NCBI GenBank assembly: GCA_026315105.1
Contig: CM048746.1
Location: 643,252,898-643,316,897 of the forward strand
Direction: 5' to 3'
Origin: Locusta migratoria
Lineage: Eukaryota; Arthropoda; Insecta; Orthoptera; Acrididae
DNA: 64,000 bases
Under the pieces are notes generated by a model that had not been told where the DNA came from, ran no database searches, and was given only the letters and a program-made list of their open reading frames with translations. Below are positions 44,667-55,828 of this stretch, piece after piece (position 1 is the stretch's first letter; the number at the start of each line of letters is the position of its first letter). Position numbers and translations under genes: made by a program.

Positions 44667-45990
44667 GCCGGCCGCGGTGGCCGAGGAGACTGAGGCGCTC
44701 CAGTCACGGTCTGCACGGCCACTGTCATATATTGATTGTACTGTCGGAATTGTTGAGAGGCTTTGTGAGCCACAGAGACGCACTCCAGGCTGAGAAATAG
44801 AGACCATTGCAGATAACAGGTTAAAACAGACACGTATATCTTACGAGATGTAGGCACTAAAGAAATCTCCTAGCGAACTGCTGATGCCCTCGGCCACCGT
44901 CCCAGGGTGGAGGTTACCTTTCGGAGAAGATGGGCGTAACTTCGTATAGCGTCTAGACGCTGTTGTAAGACGTTACATTAGTACTTGGTTGCCAACAGGC
45001 ACGTTTTAATGTACGTAGCAAAGTTGATACCAGTCACTTGGGAACAGCAACGTCAGTGGTTCCACGAGGCTAGAGTGAGAGGGTACAGAAGAAAAACTGC
45101 ATGTTAGCCCTGCCCTGAGGCGTGGCCTAAGGCGGAGCCTGAGGAGTGGCCAACTGACGTAAAACATTGTTGTTGTTGCCCATTTGGGTAGCGTCGTGAC
45201 GTTTTACTTTCAGCTGAACAATGTTGCTACCAAGTATGGATTTTGTTAGTGCACCTCCCCACCCGGGGAATGGCAGAAAGGACAGGGCTGAAACGTAGTT
45301 CGCTAGAGGAGTCAGAGAGAGGGCAAACTACAATTTAGATTGGTTGAACCAAGCAGCGGCCAATAGGAAATTGTTAACTGTCGGAAAGTGGGGAAAAGAG
45401 GTGCGCCCACACCGGCCGTTAAAACCCCCGGTTTTTGGATCAAGAGGGGAGTTCTCAGTCAGACGAGTCGGGCGCCAGCCCGTGCCTATTGCCGTCGGCC
45501 TCGGGGTGCTCCATGACAGTCTGTTTCTCGCGGGGAGTGCGTCTGTCTAGGGGATGCTGCTAGGGAACGTAATTACTGGCTTCTGTTGTGGCAAACGATT
45601 TCTACTTCTTGTTTTTTTTTTAATAACTAACCCCAGTGTAGTAGACTTAGAATGGGATGCAATAAATTCAATGCAAGGTACCTAGGAGTTCCATAAAGTT
45701 TCCTAAACAAGTATCCTCTCGAGTCCCGAAATACGCATCTCTAGTAGATGCCTGTACTGTCTCTCTGCAATCACTTCTTTCCGCTCGGGATATGCAGACT
45801 GACCTTGCTACCTCTTCCCTCTTTCCTATGTAGGACACGACACTACTACGGTCGGGGGTTCGAATCCCCCCTCGGGCATGGATATTTGTGCCGCTCTTAG
45901 TCTTAGCTAGTTGATAAGTAGTTTGTAAGCTTAGGGACTGATGGCCCCATAGTTAAGTCCCATACGTTCTACAAACATTTGAACATTTTT
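44667..45990 (+). mobile_element. SINE A split by a solo LTR, TSD GTACA(C/T)AAAATA
   Basis: The 5' part is 44667-44722 and the 3' part 45843-45990; together they make one ordinary SINE A. Twelve-bp duplications at 44655-44666 and 45991-46002 (one mismatch) bracket the whole, so the LTR came later. Confidence 0.93.
44723..45842 (+). mobile_element. Probable solo LTR, 1.12 kb
   Basis: Starts TGTCATATATTG and ends GACACGACA, giving TG...CA limits. Flanks CCAC and CTAC match 3 of 4. It interrupts SINE A exactly. Internal signs of an LTR are an arthropod-type initiator TCAGTC at 45455 in GAGTTCTCAGTCAGACGAG and a polyadenylation signal AATAAA at 45661. No internal coding region or second LTR. Orientation is inferred from these signals. 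Confidence 0.72.
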
Positions 45991-46029
45991 GTACATAAAA
46001 TACCAAAAGTACGGAAAAACCAATACTGA

Positions 46030-47980
46030 GCAAATAGGGGAAAGCTGAACTGTGGAAGGAATATATAGAGGGCCTATACAAAGGAAATAAACTTGAAGAC
46101 AGTATTCTAGGAATGGAGGACGAAGTGGAGGAAGATGAGATGGGAGATATGATACTGCGAGAAGAATTTGACAGAGCGCTGCAGGACTTGAGTCGAAACA
46201 TGGCTCCTGGAGTAGATGATATTCCGTCTGAATTCTCAACGGAGAGAAGTCTTCCGAAGTAGGAGTTATGTCAGGTGTGCCACAGGGCAGTGTCGTGGGT
46301 CCGTTGCTGTTCACGATATATATTAATGACCTTGCGGATAACATCGGAAGTTCACTGAGGCTTTTTACGGATGATGCTGTAGTATATAGAGAGGTTTTAA
46401 CAATGGACAATTGTATTGAGATGCAGGAGGATCTGCATAGAATTAACGCACGGTGCAGGAAATGGCAATTAAATCTCAGTGTAGACAAGTTTAATGTGCT
46501 GCGAATACACAGAAAGAAAAATCCTTTATCATTTACCTACACTATAGCAGGGCAGCAACTGGAAGCAGTTAATTCCATAAATTATCTGGGAGTACTCATT
46601 AGGAGGGATTTAAAATGGAACGACCATATAAAATCAATCGTCGGTAAAGCAGATGCCAGACTTAGATTCATTGGGAGAATTCTAAGGAAATGCAGTCCGA
46701 AAACAAAAGAAGTAGGTTACAGTACACTTGTTCGCCCACAGCTTGAATACTGCTCACCGGTGTGGGATCCGTACCAGGTGGGATTGATAGAGGAGGTAGA
46801 GAAGATCCAACGGAGAGCAGTGCGCTTCTTTACAGGATCATTTGGTAATCGTGAAAGCGTTACGGAGATGATCGACAAACTACAGTGGAAGACTCTGCAG
46901 GAGAGACACTCTGTCGCTCGGTACGGGCTTTTCTCGAAGTTTCGAGAACATACCTTTACCGAGGAGTCTAGCAGTATATTGCTCCCTCCTACGAATATCT
47001 CGCGAGAGACCGTGAAGACAAAATCAGAGAGATTAGAGCCCACACAGAGGCATACCGACAACCTTTCTTTCCGCGAACAATAAGTGACTGGAATAAGAGG
47101 AAAAATCGATAGTGATACTCATTGTACCCTCCGCCACACACCGTCATGTGGCTTGCGGAGTATGGTTGTAGATGTAGATGAACTGCTGATTTCGTTAGGA
47201 GAGCCAGTAATTAAATAAAAGTTCAACCTTGTATGAGACAGGGGAAATACCCTCCAACTTCAAGAAGAATATCATAATTAAAAAAAATAATAAAATAAAA
47301 TAAAAAAACAAGCGCAGACAAGTGTGAAAATTACAGAACTATCAGTTTAATAAGTCATTGGTGCAAAATACTAACACAAATTATTTACAGACGAATAGAA
47401 AAACTTGTGGACTCTGACCTCGGGGAAGATCAGTTTGGATTTAGGAGAAATGTAGGAACACAAGAGGCAATACTAACATTACGACTTATCTTAGAAGATA
47501 TGCTAAGGAAAGGGAAACCTACGTTTTTAGCGTTTGTCGATTTGGAGAAACCTTTTGACATTGTCGACTGGAATACACTCTTCCAAATTCTGAAGGTAGC
47601 AGGAGTAAAATGTAGGGAGCGAAGAGTTATATTCAACCTATACAAAAACCAGACAGCGGTTATTAGAGTCGAAGGGCAAGAAAGGGACGCAGAGGTTGGG
47701 AAGGGAGTAAGACAGGGTTGTAGCCTTTCCCCAATGTTGTTCAATCTGTACATTGAACAGGCAGTGAAGTAATGTAAGGAGAAATTTGAAGAGGGCATTA
47801 AAATGCAGGGAGAAGAAATAAAAACATTGCGGTTTGCCGATGACAGTAATTCTGTCAGAGACCGCAAAAGATCTGGAAGAGCAACTGAATGGAATGGACA
47901 GTGTCTTGAAAGGAAGATATAAGATGATCATTAACAAGGGTAAAACGAAGGTAATGAAATGTCATGTCAGAAAATGCCGC
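46030..47980 (+). pseudogene. RTE-clade LINE split by a CR1-type LINE
   Basis: The 5' part (46030-46235) translates to LWKEYIEGLY-like sequence and MAPGVDDIPSEF. The 3' part starts at 47180 with ELLISLGEPVI, then RRIEKLVDSDLGEDQFGFRR (RT motif 1-2 region), FVDLEKPFDIVDW, and VGKGVRQGCSLSPMLFNLYI in the frame 47407-47772, and stops at 47770. FADD follows near 47836 but the next bases are shifted by a short deletion. It is truncated at 47980. Inactive because of insertion, stop and frameshift. Confidence 0.92.
46238..47179 (+). pseudogene. CR1/Jockey-type LINE nested in the RTE LINE
   Basis: A 271-residue frame (46268-47083) starts at the RT block SGVPQGSVVGPLLFTIYIND (2-21), then the active-site box reads FTDD (33-36) rather than FADD. 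It continues WQLNLSVDKF, YLGVLIRRDLKW, LEYCSPVWDPYQ and SVTEMIDKLQWKTLQERHSV, and ends near the family's normal C-terminus. The 3' UTR has a CTCCGC/GCGGAG hairpin (47129-47160) and a GTAGATGTAGATG tail. 5'-truncated; the endonuclease is absent. No clear duplication. Confidence 0.93.
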
Positions 47981-48420
47981 CATTAAAATTACATTGTGGA
48001 ATACATTCTGATCATAAACTTCGACAAAACGCAAAATATACGTAAATACAAGGAAAATGGCGGACTAACTGGAGCGGTGACTGCAGTTGACAGCTACTAG
48101 CTCGCGCATGCGCAGTGAACGCACTAGTAGCGAATTTAGAACTGGTCCTACTTCTTTATCACTATAATTATCGCGCTTCGATAGTATAGTCTGATTTAAA
48201 CTAATTGTCACTTGACAGGCAGTGGACTGCACGGCTCCCGCCAACCATAAACCAATGGATGGCCGGTGCGGTCAGGTCCCACTGTGTTGCCAGTTCTGTT
48301 GTGCTGTGCGCTGCCACAGAGTAACATATACAGAGGAGCAGCCCCCCCTAAACCACTGTCCTACGCTCCCCTCGTAGTTCCGTAAGATGCTACCAGGTGT
48401 CAGGCCGTTCCCTGGCGTAG
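47981..48420. other. Unassigned interval
   Basis: Nothing recognised; it lies between the RTE LINE end and a dispersed repeat. Confidence 0.5.
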
Positions 48421-48421
48421 G

Positions 48422-48985
48422 GTGCCTCTCGCACATCAGAGGGTAGTGTGGAGGGGAGGGTGAGGGTAGAGCTCGTGCCGCTTGCCATGAGGCCATGCCT
48501 GTGTCCAGGTTGCTGGCATTTGAGGGGTGGTGGTGGTGGGGGCAGCCGCTACCTGCCGCCTGCTCTGGCCAGTTTAAAGGACTGCTTCTGACCTCAGCGC
48601 CATCATGGGACATCTTACGGAACAGCTGGAAACCCTCCCTCCCCGCGCCCATGATGTTTCAAATGTTCAAATGTTTGTATAGTCTATGGGACTTAACTAC
48701 GGGGTCATCAGTCCCTAAACTTACAAACTACTTATGAACTACTTACGAACTATGACGGCACAAATATCCATGCCCGAGGGGGGATTCGAACCCCCGACCG
48801 TAGTGGCCGTGAAGACCGTGACTGAAGCGCCTCAGTCTCCTCAGCCACCGCGGCCGGCCGCACCCATGAGCCACAGACAAATATATGTTACACTGTGCCT
48901 GAGCGTAGGACCGGGCCCTTACGGAGGTTTCCCGTTTGTATATATTTGTCTGTGGCGCTGCCCAAGGCATGTGGCAGCCAGTCCT
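48422..48985 (+). repeat. Dispersed GC-rich repeat, copy 2 (empty site for the Harbinger-like MITE)
   Basis: Homologous to 966-1206 plus 2238-2292. It retains uninterrupted GGGCCCTTACGGAGG. Its right part has an inverted pair, CCACAGACAAATATAT (48872) and ATATATTTGTCTGTGG (48941-48956). A SINE A interrupts it. Confidence 0.75.
48655..48859 (-). mobile_element. SINE A, TSD GC(G/A)CCCATGA
   Basis: Full length, with duplications at 48645-48654 and 48860-48869. Confidence 0.94.
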
Positions 48986-48989
48986 CAGT

Positions 48990-50062
48990 GAGCCGTTGTA
49001 AACGTGCGGCTGACAGATTTCTGTGAATTTAGTTAGCTTCGCGTGCTTTATGATGTGCGACGAAAGTAGTCTAAAGAGAGGAAGACCGAGGCTGCACTCA
49101 CCTCGGAAACTTCCAAAAAGTGGCGGACATGGCGTCGTTATACGAAGTCAGGCACGTGAATACGTGTGTTATCTAAGGGAGTATTTTGAGAGAGAGAGAG
49201 GGGGATGCAGGGGGGCCTCTTGCTCCATTGGATAAATTGGTGTAGCGAACTGTAGCTGTTCTGAAAATCAGCGAATGATCAGTGATAAGGATCTGCAAGG
49301 AGAAATTCGCGAAAGAAGACGCAGGTGAATCATCTTAAGTTGGAGACACCTGGGAAGAAGAGGCGGCTCGAGAAGAGAGTAACAAAACTCGACTCTTTTC
49401 AGGAATATGCGATCATACAAGTACAGCCGTTCAAACGACAGACGGCCGACATTAACGCAACTTGTTATCAATCTATTACAAGTTCGTTCATCGTTTAAAA
49501 TGGGCTTTAGATGTTGGTTTCAGCGTAATGACGTCACGCGCAGTCTCTATTATCTACGGTCTACGGCAGGACGGTCTGGGATATCGGCGGCTACAAGAAG
49601 ACGCAGCTGCCTAGTCGGAAGACGTGCGCTCCTCCACTTGAACGGCGAGGGCGAGTTGCGGAAGTGGAGGGATTAGCGGAGTCGGTGCCCCCCCCCCAAC
49701 ACCTGCTGCCTGCTGGTTGGCTGTGAGCTGAAGTGGTGGGGGGAGGGGGCCCTGGCCGCAGATGATCCCCCGGAGAGTCGCAACTTCTGGCTGACCTTCA
49801 GGCCGACGGCGCCAGACCGCGTTCCCTCGGCGTCTCACGCAACCGCTCCGGCACCAAGTAGCGCTGTTGCTCTAAACACTGTGCCATTCCCAGCGTAAGG
49901 GCGAGTGACGAGTTTTACTCCGTAAACTGGAGAGCAATTCCGCCTTGTGCAAGACACCTCCAGTGTTTTCCTCTCCCAAACGCGTTTCGACACTTATTGT
50001 GCCGTCGGGTTTTTGAATTAATTTCATCATGAAGTTATTGGCAGGGCTTAATTCTACGTAAA
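48990..50062. other. Unassigned interval with GC-rich segment (49600-49870)
   Basis: No repeat match. A short GA tract lies near 49190-49202 and a C run at 49689-49697. No coding motif in the frames present. Confidence 0.45.
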
Positions 50063-50131
50063 TACCATACCTGACAACCTACAAAACATAAAAATCAGGA
50101 GAACCAGTTTTCTTAAATAAATCACGAGATA

Positions 50132-51394
50132 TCTATAAATGTGAATGTCTGTTCGGTGTACGTTTATCACGTCTGAACCACAAGACATAAAGAGCTAAAA
50201 ATTTGTACAGTTACTAATGTCTTCATGGGGAAGACTTCAGGCACGGTTTAATGGCGTTCGGATAGTTCTTTATCTATATTTATAAATGTGAATGTGTGTT
50301 CGGTGTACGATTATCACGTCTGAACCATAGGATATAAAGAGCTAAAAATTTATGGAGTTACTAATGTCTACCCGAGGAAGGGTTTAGGCACGGTTTTATG
50401 ACGATTGGATAGCTATTTATCTATATATTATTAATGTGAATGTCTGTTCGGTGTACGCTTATCACGTCCGAACAACAAGACGCAGAGACTTAAATATTTG
50501 TACAGTTAATAATTTGCCGGCCGCGGTGGTCGAGGGGACTGAGGCGCGTCAGTCACGGTCTGCACGGCCAGTACGGTCGGGGGTTCGAATCCCCCCTCGG
50601 GCATGGATATTTGTGCCGTCCTAGTTCGTAAGTAGTTCATAAGTAGTTTGTAAGTTTAGGGACTGATGACCCCGTAGTTAAGTCCCATAGACTTTACGAA
50701 CATTTGAACATTTGAGTTAATAATTTATACCTGAGGAAGGTTTTAGGCACGGTTTTATAGCGATCTTATAAATATTTAGTAATTTGAAGAAGGTAACGCG
50801 AAATTCGGAACAATAATTACTCTTTGAAAATTATATTTACTCTTTGAAAATGGTTTTATTGGTTGTATTGTTGCTTGATGGTTGATAATGCTAAAAGGGT
50901 GGAGTATATTGGGATGGAAAGTTATCGGTCTATATAAAATTCTACGTGTGTGTATAATATTTCCCTCCGCGGCGAAAAGTACAGAACGCAAACGAATGGT
51001 CTGTGTGTAATTGTTGTCCGAAGTCTCCCGTTGTACACCATAGCAGTTCCATGCCGACAGCTATAAGGGGGATGGAAGATATGGTGGTTGAAAGTCATCA
51101 AATTATAAAAAAATTCGGACTGAAGGCAAGCGATAACGTTTGCGACTCTATAGCGAGGAGGTTACATACAGCGAAACGTGATGCCACAGACCATATATTT
51201 GGTCTATGCGTGCTACAGTGTCTTCAGCTCTTTCTCTGAGGATAAGCATTCGAATAAGGAAATGTAAGAATAAGTAAATAAAGCAGTAAAAAGAAATTTC
51301 TTTTAATACATCTCTTTAAAAAATCGATTTGACGTTTCGCGCATTATCTATGATAATCAACCTACCTGCGAGCAGAGCCGCGAGTTTAAGCTAG
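50132..51394 (+). mobile_element. Non-autonomous Helitron with triplicated 5' end
   Basis: Starts TCTATAAATGTGAATG and ends GAGCCGCGAGTTTAAGCTAG: the TC start, a GC-rich 3' hairpin-like stretch and CTAG end of Helitrons. It sits between host A (50131) and T (51395) with no duplication. Copy 1 of the host reads GAGATACGTTCTAT at this point, supporting A/T insertion. The first 440 bp are three tandem units starting TCTATA at 50132, 50273 and 50420 (periods 141 and 147 bp). No Rep or helicase frame. Confidence 0.8.
50516..50714 (+). mobile_element. SINE A inside the Helitron, TSD AGTTAATAATTT
   Basis: Full length, with perfect 12-bp duplications at 50504-50515 and 50715-50726. Confidence 0.95.
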
Positions 51395-52492
51395 TGTTCT
51401 ATGAAAAACTGCGGCACACTTTAGTATAAATCTGAAGATCACCGACTGTAGACTTTCCTATCATCTCACAACGCTAAAAAGTGGCTACATAAAACACTTG
51501 CATTAACCCAAATGTTGATTACATCCTTATTTGTAGCTAGTCCAGGTAAAGTGATTGATTTTTTTAAATTAAAACAAAAAAGTTCACAGATGTATTATTG
51601 TGTTATACTGCTACCTAGGAACATTTTACGGAACAAGTGACTCATATGGTCATTGCATTTAATTATCAAACCACACTCTGAAATAAACAATATAAATAGG
51701 AAATCTGCATGTATCCCACGAACACTTTTGCTTATCAGCAATTTGTCTTCTATTGTCACTCACCCACTTTTATTTCCTCTGTGTTTCTTTGTCTGCATGT
51801 ATTCCGGTACATCGCTGCTGTCACCATGTGATGTAGAAATAGCACATCGACAAAGAGTACAAAAATACGAATGATGTTCTGAAAAAATGCTTAAAAAAAC
51901 TATTATATTTTTTCCATACTGAGCAAATCAAAATCCCATAATCTTATAAAATAGCTGTTTACACGAAAGTTGCCTTTCTACAATTATCGTATGAAACAAA
52001 TGCTCCTATCTATTCAAAAGGTTTCCATCGATTAAAAAACCATTGAAACGTTTTCACTTACGTACAATGACAAAACGTCACATTCAAAAAGAGCGCAACA
52101 TCGAAACACTAAATGTATATTTGCAAATATGCGGAAACAGGAGAAATAATCATTATGCAAGTAATGCGCAATTACTATTTTCTATGAATTCTATACGTAT
52201 TTACATTAAACAGATACACGAGCAAAGGAGGGGGATAAAAGGAATGACCTGCTACGCTAAAAACGTTCTTCGAACTGACACCGCATATTTATATGCGCCA
52301 TAGCTCAGGCCACATGTCATAGAATGTTTTCTAAAATGGATTGCCAGAATGAAAAGTCTAGGGAACAGGGCACTTAAATATTAGGTAGAACTGCCCATGG
52401 CGTAGGACTATAGATCGCCAGTCACTAGCTTTGAGGATCTTAGTAGTAACAATGGCAAAAAGCTCATGTGCTCGAAACTGTATGTATCGTAT

Positions 52493-52645
52493 GGCTGCAT
52501 TTCTGATTTTCTTAGATTGCATTCCATTACCTTCAATTTGCTCTCCTTAATGTTCATCTTATATGCTCGTTTCAACACACTGTCCATTTCGTTCAGTTGC
52601 TTTTTCCGGTCCATTGCTGTCTCTGACAGAATTATATTGTCATGC
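52493..52645 (-). pseudogene. RTE LINE fragment
   Basis: The minus strand translates to LNEMDSVLKRAYKMNI and KVMECNLRKS, matching residues 134-165 of the 6.0-kb RTE frame. It is a short scrap just downstream of the RT active site. Confidence 0.88.
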
Positions 52646-52845
52646 GTAAAGTAAATTACGGTGTCACAGCACGACCAAAAGAAAGTACACGAGTTGAATG
52701 TGGAATATGAAAAATGGAGTGAGAAATTATTGTGGCTGTGCAGTATTTGCCTGTTTCTAGAATACCATATGGAAGTAAGAAAAAAATTGCCTTAAACAGA
52801 AGACCTGTTTAAGATGCTGCTAAATTTTTGTGAACAAACAAAACT

Positions 52846-52926
52846 AAATTTATACAAGCTGAGACTGTTTTTCGTCTCGATAATGCCAGAATAGAGACGA
52901 AAACCACTCTCAGGGTGTATAAATTT
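52846..52926. repeat. 81-bp hairpin
   Basis: AAATTTATACAAGCTGAGA...TTTTCGTCTC pairs with GAGACGAAAA...TGTATAAATTT; the arms are about 35 bp. The TTTTCGTCTCGA word also appears at 60542. Confidence 0.8.
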
Positions 52927-53124
52927 CTATTTATAATGATATTCATATCACCTTAGCCTGAGGTTAAAGGCAGGAGTGTTCGATCTGTCCATTGCCGAGG
53001 TGCTATTCCGCTGCATGGAGAGCCTTGGCAGATGTGGCAATGTTTCATAGGAACACGGAAGCTGAATTAAAGTTTGTGACGTGGAGGGAAATCGTGCTGA
53101 GACTATTCCGAGGCGCCTTAATCG

Positions 53125-53260
53125 CTAATGATGCGGTGGTATAGCGGTAAGACGTCTGCTTAGTAACCATGGAGGCCCAGGTTCGATTCCAGGTCGCATG
53201 ACAAATTTTAATTCAATACTTCACCTATATTTTCAATGTCTCAAACAAAACTAAAATTAT
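53125..53260 (+). mobile_element. Degenerate tRNA-like SINE head
   Basis: GCGGTGGTATAGCGGTAAGA (A-box-like) and GGTTCGATTCCAGG (B-box-like) are spaced like a tRNA, and GCATGACAAATTTTAATTCAA follows. The anticodon and T-stems do not pair, so this is not a functional tRNA. Confidence 0.5.
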
Positions 53261-53690
53261 ACAATGTAGACTTTCACGGCAGGAGTTGCCATAACTTGAA
53301 ACTTCCGGGCTGAAAAGCCGTTGTCCACTTTCCCCTGACGGGACGCATGATTATGCACGTACATACAGAGAGGCCATAGAGATTTTCAAACACCAAAATA
53401 ATTTTAGTAGGAAACAGAAAGGTGTTAAATTGCATAAAATGTGGATGTCAACATTGCAGCGTCAATATAACCATTATTTTCAATCGAGGATGTTAGAAAC
53501 ATCAGAGATCATAGAGCAGACGACGTTACGTGATTGACAGTGGCGATGTATACGGCTCTCACACGAGATCTACTTCATCTCCGAGGATGCCTGCTACAGT
53601 CGAAGGCGGAACGTCAGGGAAAAGTTTTACGCATGGACCACGGCATTTCAGTTGGGAAGTTGCACGTTATGAAAACTAACCACTGCATGC

Positions 53691-54644
53691 TTTGCTTTAT
53701 AGATGCAAACACAAATGTTTCTAGTTTCTCCCATACATGTTTCGCTGTCGTTGCAGCATCATCAGTGGGATGTTTAATTCATATTGTCTGTCAAATTAAC
53801 AATGAAATGGTTGTTACATTTTGTACATTAAGTGTAAAATCTACAGATAATTGTGAAACTAATATAAATCGTTTCTTATTTTTATAGGTGTACTAGGCCT
53901 ACCTTAACACCACATGTAGATGTGTTTGTGGTCTTTGAACTCACAAAACGTCACTGAGAATTTTTGACAGTTTGTCATCTGCAAACCGAAACGTGTGTAG
54001 TTAATGGGGTAAATGGTTAGATTGTAAATATCGGGATTTTTACGAAAATATAGGACGTCATTTTTGTGTTTTGGTTTAATTTTACTGTTGCGGCTGTTTC
54101 TATAACAAGATGTCTATGTGTTTATAACAACTTTTTGTAACTTACTTTTGTGAATTTGCGCTGCTTTCGCCAAAGTAAACTACGAAAACTTGCTATAAAC
54201 ACGTAGACATTTTGTAATAGAAACAGTCGCAACAGTAAAATTTAACCAAAACACAAAAATGACGTCCTATATTTTCGTAAAAATCCCGATATTTACAAGC
54301 TAACGGTTCACCCCATTAACTACACACGTTTCGGTTTGCAGATGACAGACTGTCAAAAATTATTTGATGTTTTGTGGGAGTTGAAGAACCACAAACACAA
54401 CTACATGTGGTATTAAGGTAGGCCTAGTATACCTATAAAAAATAAGAAACGATTTATATTAGTTTCACAATTATCTGTAGATTTTAGACTTAATGTACAA
54501 AAAGTAACAACCATTTCATTGTTAATTTGACAGACAATATGAATTAAACATCCCACTGATGATGCTGCAAAGCCAGCGAAACATGTATGGGAGAAACTAA
54601 AAACATTTGTGTTTGCTCAAGGCGGACCTGATCTATAAAGCAAA
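53691..54644. mobile_element. 954-bp near-perfect palindrome (foldback element)
   Basis: Arms 53691-54150 and 54171-54644 are inverted copies end to end, from TTTGCTTTATAGAT to ATCTATAAAGCAAA, with a loop of about 20 bp. Differences are scattered substitutions and short indels (for example an extra CAAGGCGGACCTG near 54620). The 117-codon frame at 53534-53887 (+) only partly overlaps an arm, is not mirrored and has no motif. Confidence 0.9.
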
Positions 54645-54716
54645 TTTGTTTGTAAGCAAACACGGAGATTGAAGAGCTTTCCAAACCTCAAGATGAATAC
54701 TACATGCTTTATTTAA

Positions 54717-55320
54717 CACTTTGACTGCCAATCACGTCAATTGACGGGATATCGAAACTTCTGTAGAATACCAATTACGTCATTTGACGTGATCTTTGTT
54801 TTCGTACTTTTAAACACAAAATTAAGTTTGTTGACGGGCTGGATCTACCTTACTTGATAAATCTAGAGTCTAAAGCAGCCTGTAGATTATGTAAATTTAG
54901 CTTCTAAATCGGCAGACTGGTCGCATCCAAGTATGAAACGGGACAGGTAGGAAGTGGTGGCCGCTCTCTCAGTAGGCAAATGAACGGACATGGCTTCACG
55001 CTCTCTTACGCTGGACGATATTTTACATGAATTTGAAAAACATTTTATTGATAATGACAGTGAGGACGACGAAATCGACAATTCAGAGGATGATCCAGTG
55101 TTTGTGCAACAAGAACTGCGTCAAATTATTTCGAGTTTGATAATTCTTCAACCGATTGTATTATAAGGACAGGGAACCTTATTGCCCATTTTAAAGACCA
55201 AACAATTTTTTTATGCCAGACAGAAGATAAGGAAACCAAGTGCAGCTCGGCTTACTCCTGCAAGCAGAATGTCTGGCATTCTAAGGTATGGAATGGTTTA
55301 CATGGCCGGCAGTCAAGGTG
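54717..55320. mobile_element. piggyBac-derived deletion element, TTAA flanks
   Basis: Ends CACTTTGACTGCC and GGCAGTCAAGGTG are inverted copies with one mismatch, flanked by TTAA at 54713-54716 and 55321-55324. The subterminal words CACGTCAATTGACG and TACGTCATTTGACG are repeated near the left end. It keeps transposase N-terminal coding and a Cys-rich tail but no catalytic core. Confidence 0.88.
54990..55166 (+). pseudogene. piggyBac transposase N-terminal remnant (58 aa)
   Basis: Reads MASRSLTLDDILHEFEKHF then an acidic run DSEDDEIDNSEDD, the usual start of piggyBac/PGBD transposases, and stops at 55166. The DDD catalytic domain is deleted. Downstream, 55213-55280 can be read with a CxxxxxxxxCxxxxxC arrangement that resembles the C-terminal Cys-rich domain; that reading is inference. 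Confidence 0.7.
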
Positions 55321-55429
55321 TTAAAAGGCCAACGAATTTGTGTCATGTGACATTTTAGAATCACAAACGAGAGAATGAGATGTATGTACCTGTTGGTGTG
55401 GGTTAGTTGGCTCAGCGCCTGCAGGAGGT

Positions 55430-55770
55430 GTCTGCTGTTGTCGGTGCGGACACTGGGCAGCAATGGAGACGGCAGTAATTGGACACGAGACCCGCTGCGC
55501 CAGCCGGCAGGGCCGTGAGCAGTCGGCAGGTTGGCGGCCCTGGCGCAGACACCTGCGGGAATTCCCCGGCCCATTGTCCGCGCGCCGGCCGGCTTTTGTG
55601 CCGGCGCGCATAGAAGCGCGCTAATTCCATAAAATCTACGCGGCTCGCCAACCTTTCACAATTACCCCGCTACACCATTTAATAAGATAAATGAATTAAG
55701 CGGGTAAATAAATAGAAACATACGGTCGGCGCGGCGGCCCGGTCAACCTCTGTGTTTGCAGGCGTTTGGA

Positions 55771-55828
<58 letters not shown>

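Larger units (their letters stand above)
50066..52230. mobile_element. CATACCTGCCAAC-TIR element, copy 3, right end lost, with nested Helitron
   Basis: The left TIR reads CATACCTGACAAC. The internal sequence resumes at 51395 and matches 2525-3300 of copy 1 in the same order. No right TIR is found before the homology fades near 52230. A Helitron splits it at GAGATA/TGTTCTAT. Confidence 0.75.

Noticed and set aside
50132..50430. Centromere-type satellite with ~147-bp period
   Set aside because: Only three units, and they lie inside a Helitron as repeated 5' ends.
50659..50686. Hammerhead ribozyme in the SINE tails (CUGAUGA box)
   Set aside because: The SINE tails contain CTGATGA, the conserved hammerhead box, but the required GAAA box and the three-stem layout are missing.
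53534..53887. 117-aa frame next to the long palindrome as a gene
   Set aside because: No motif; the part inside the palindrome arm is not conserved as a frame in the other arm.
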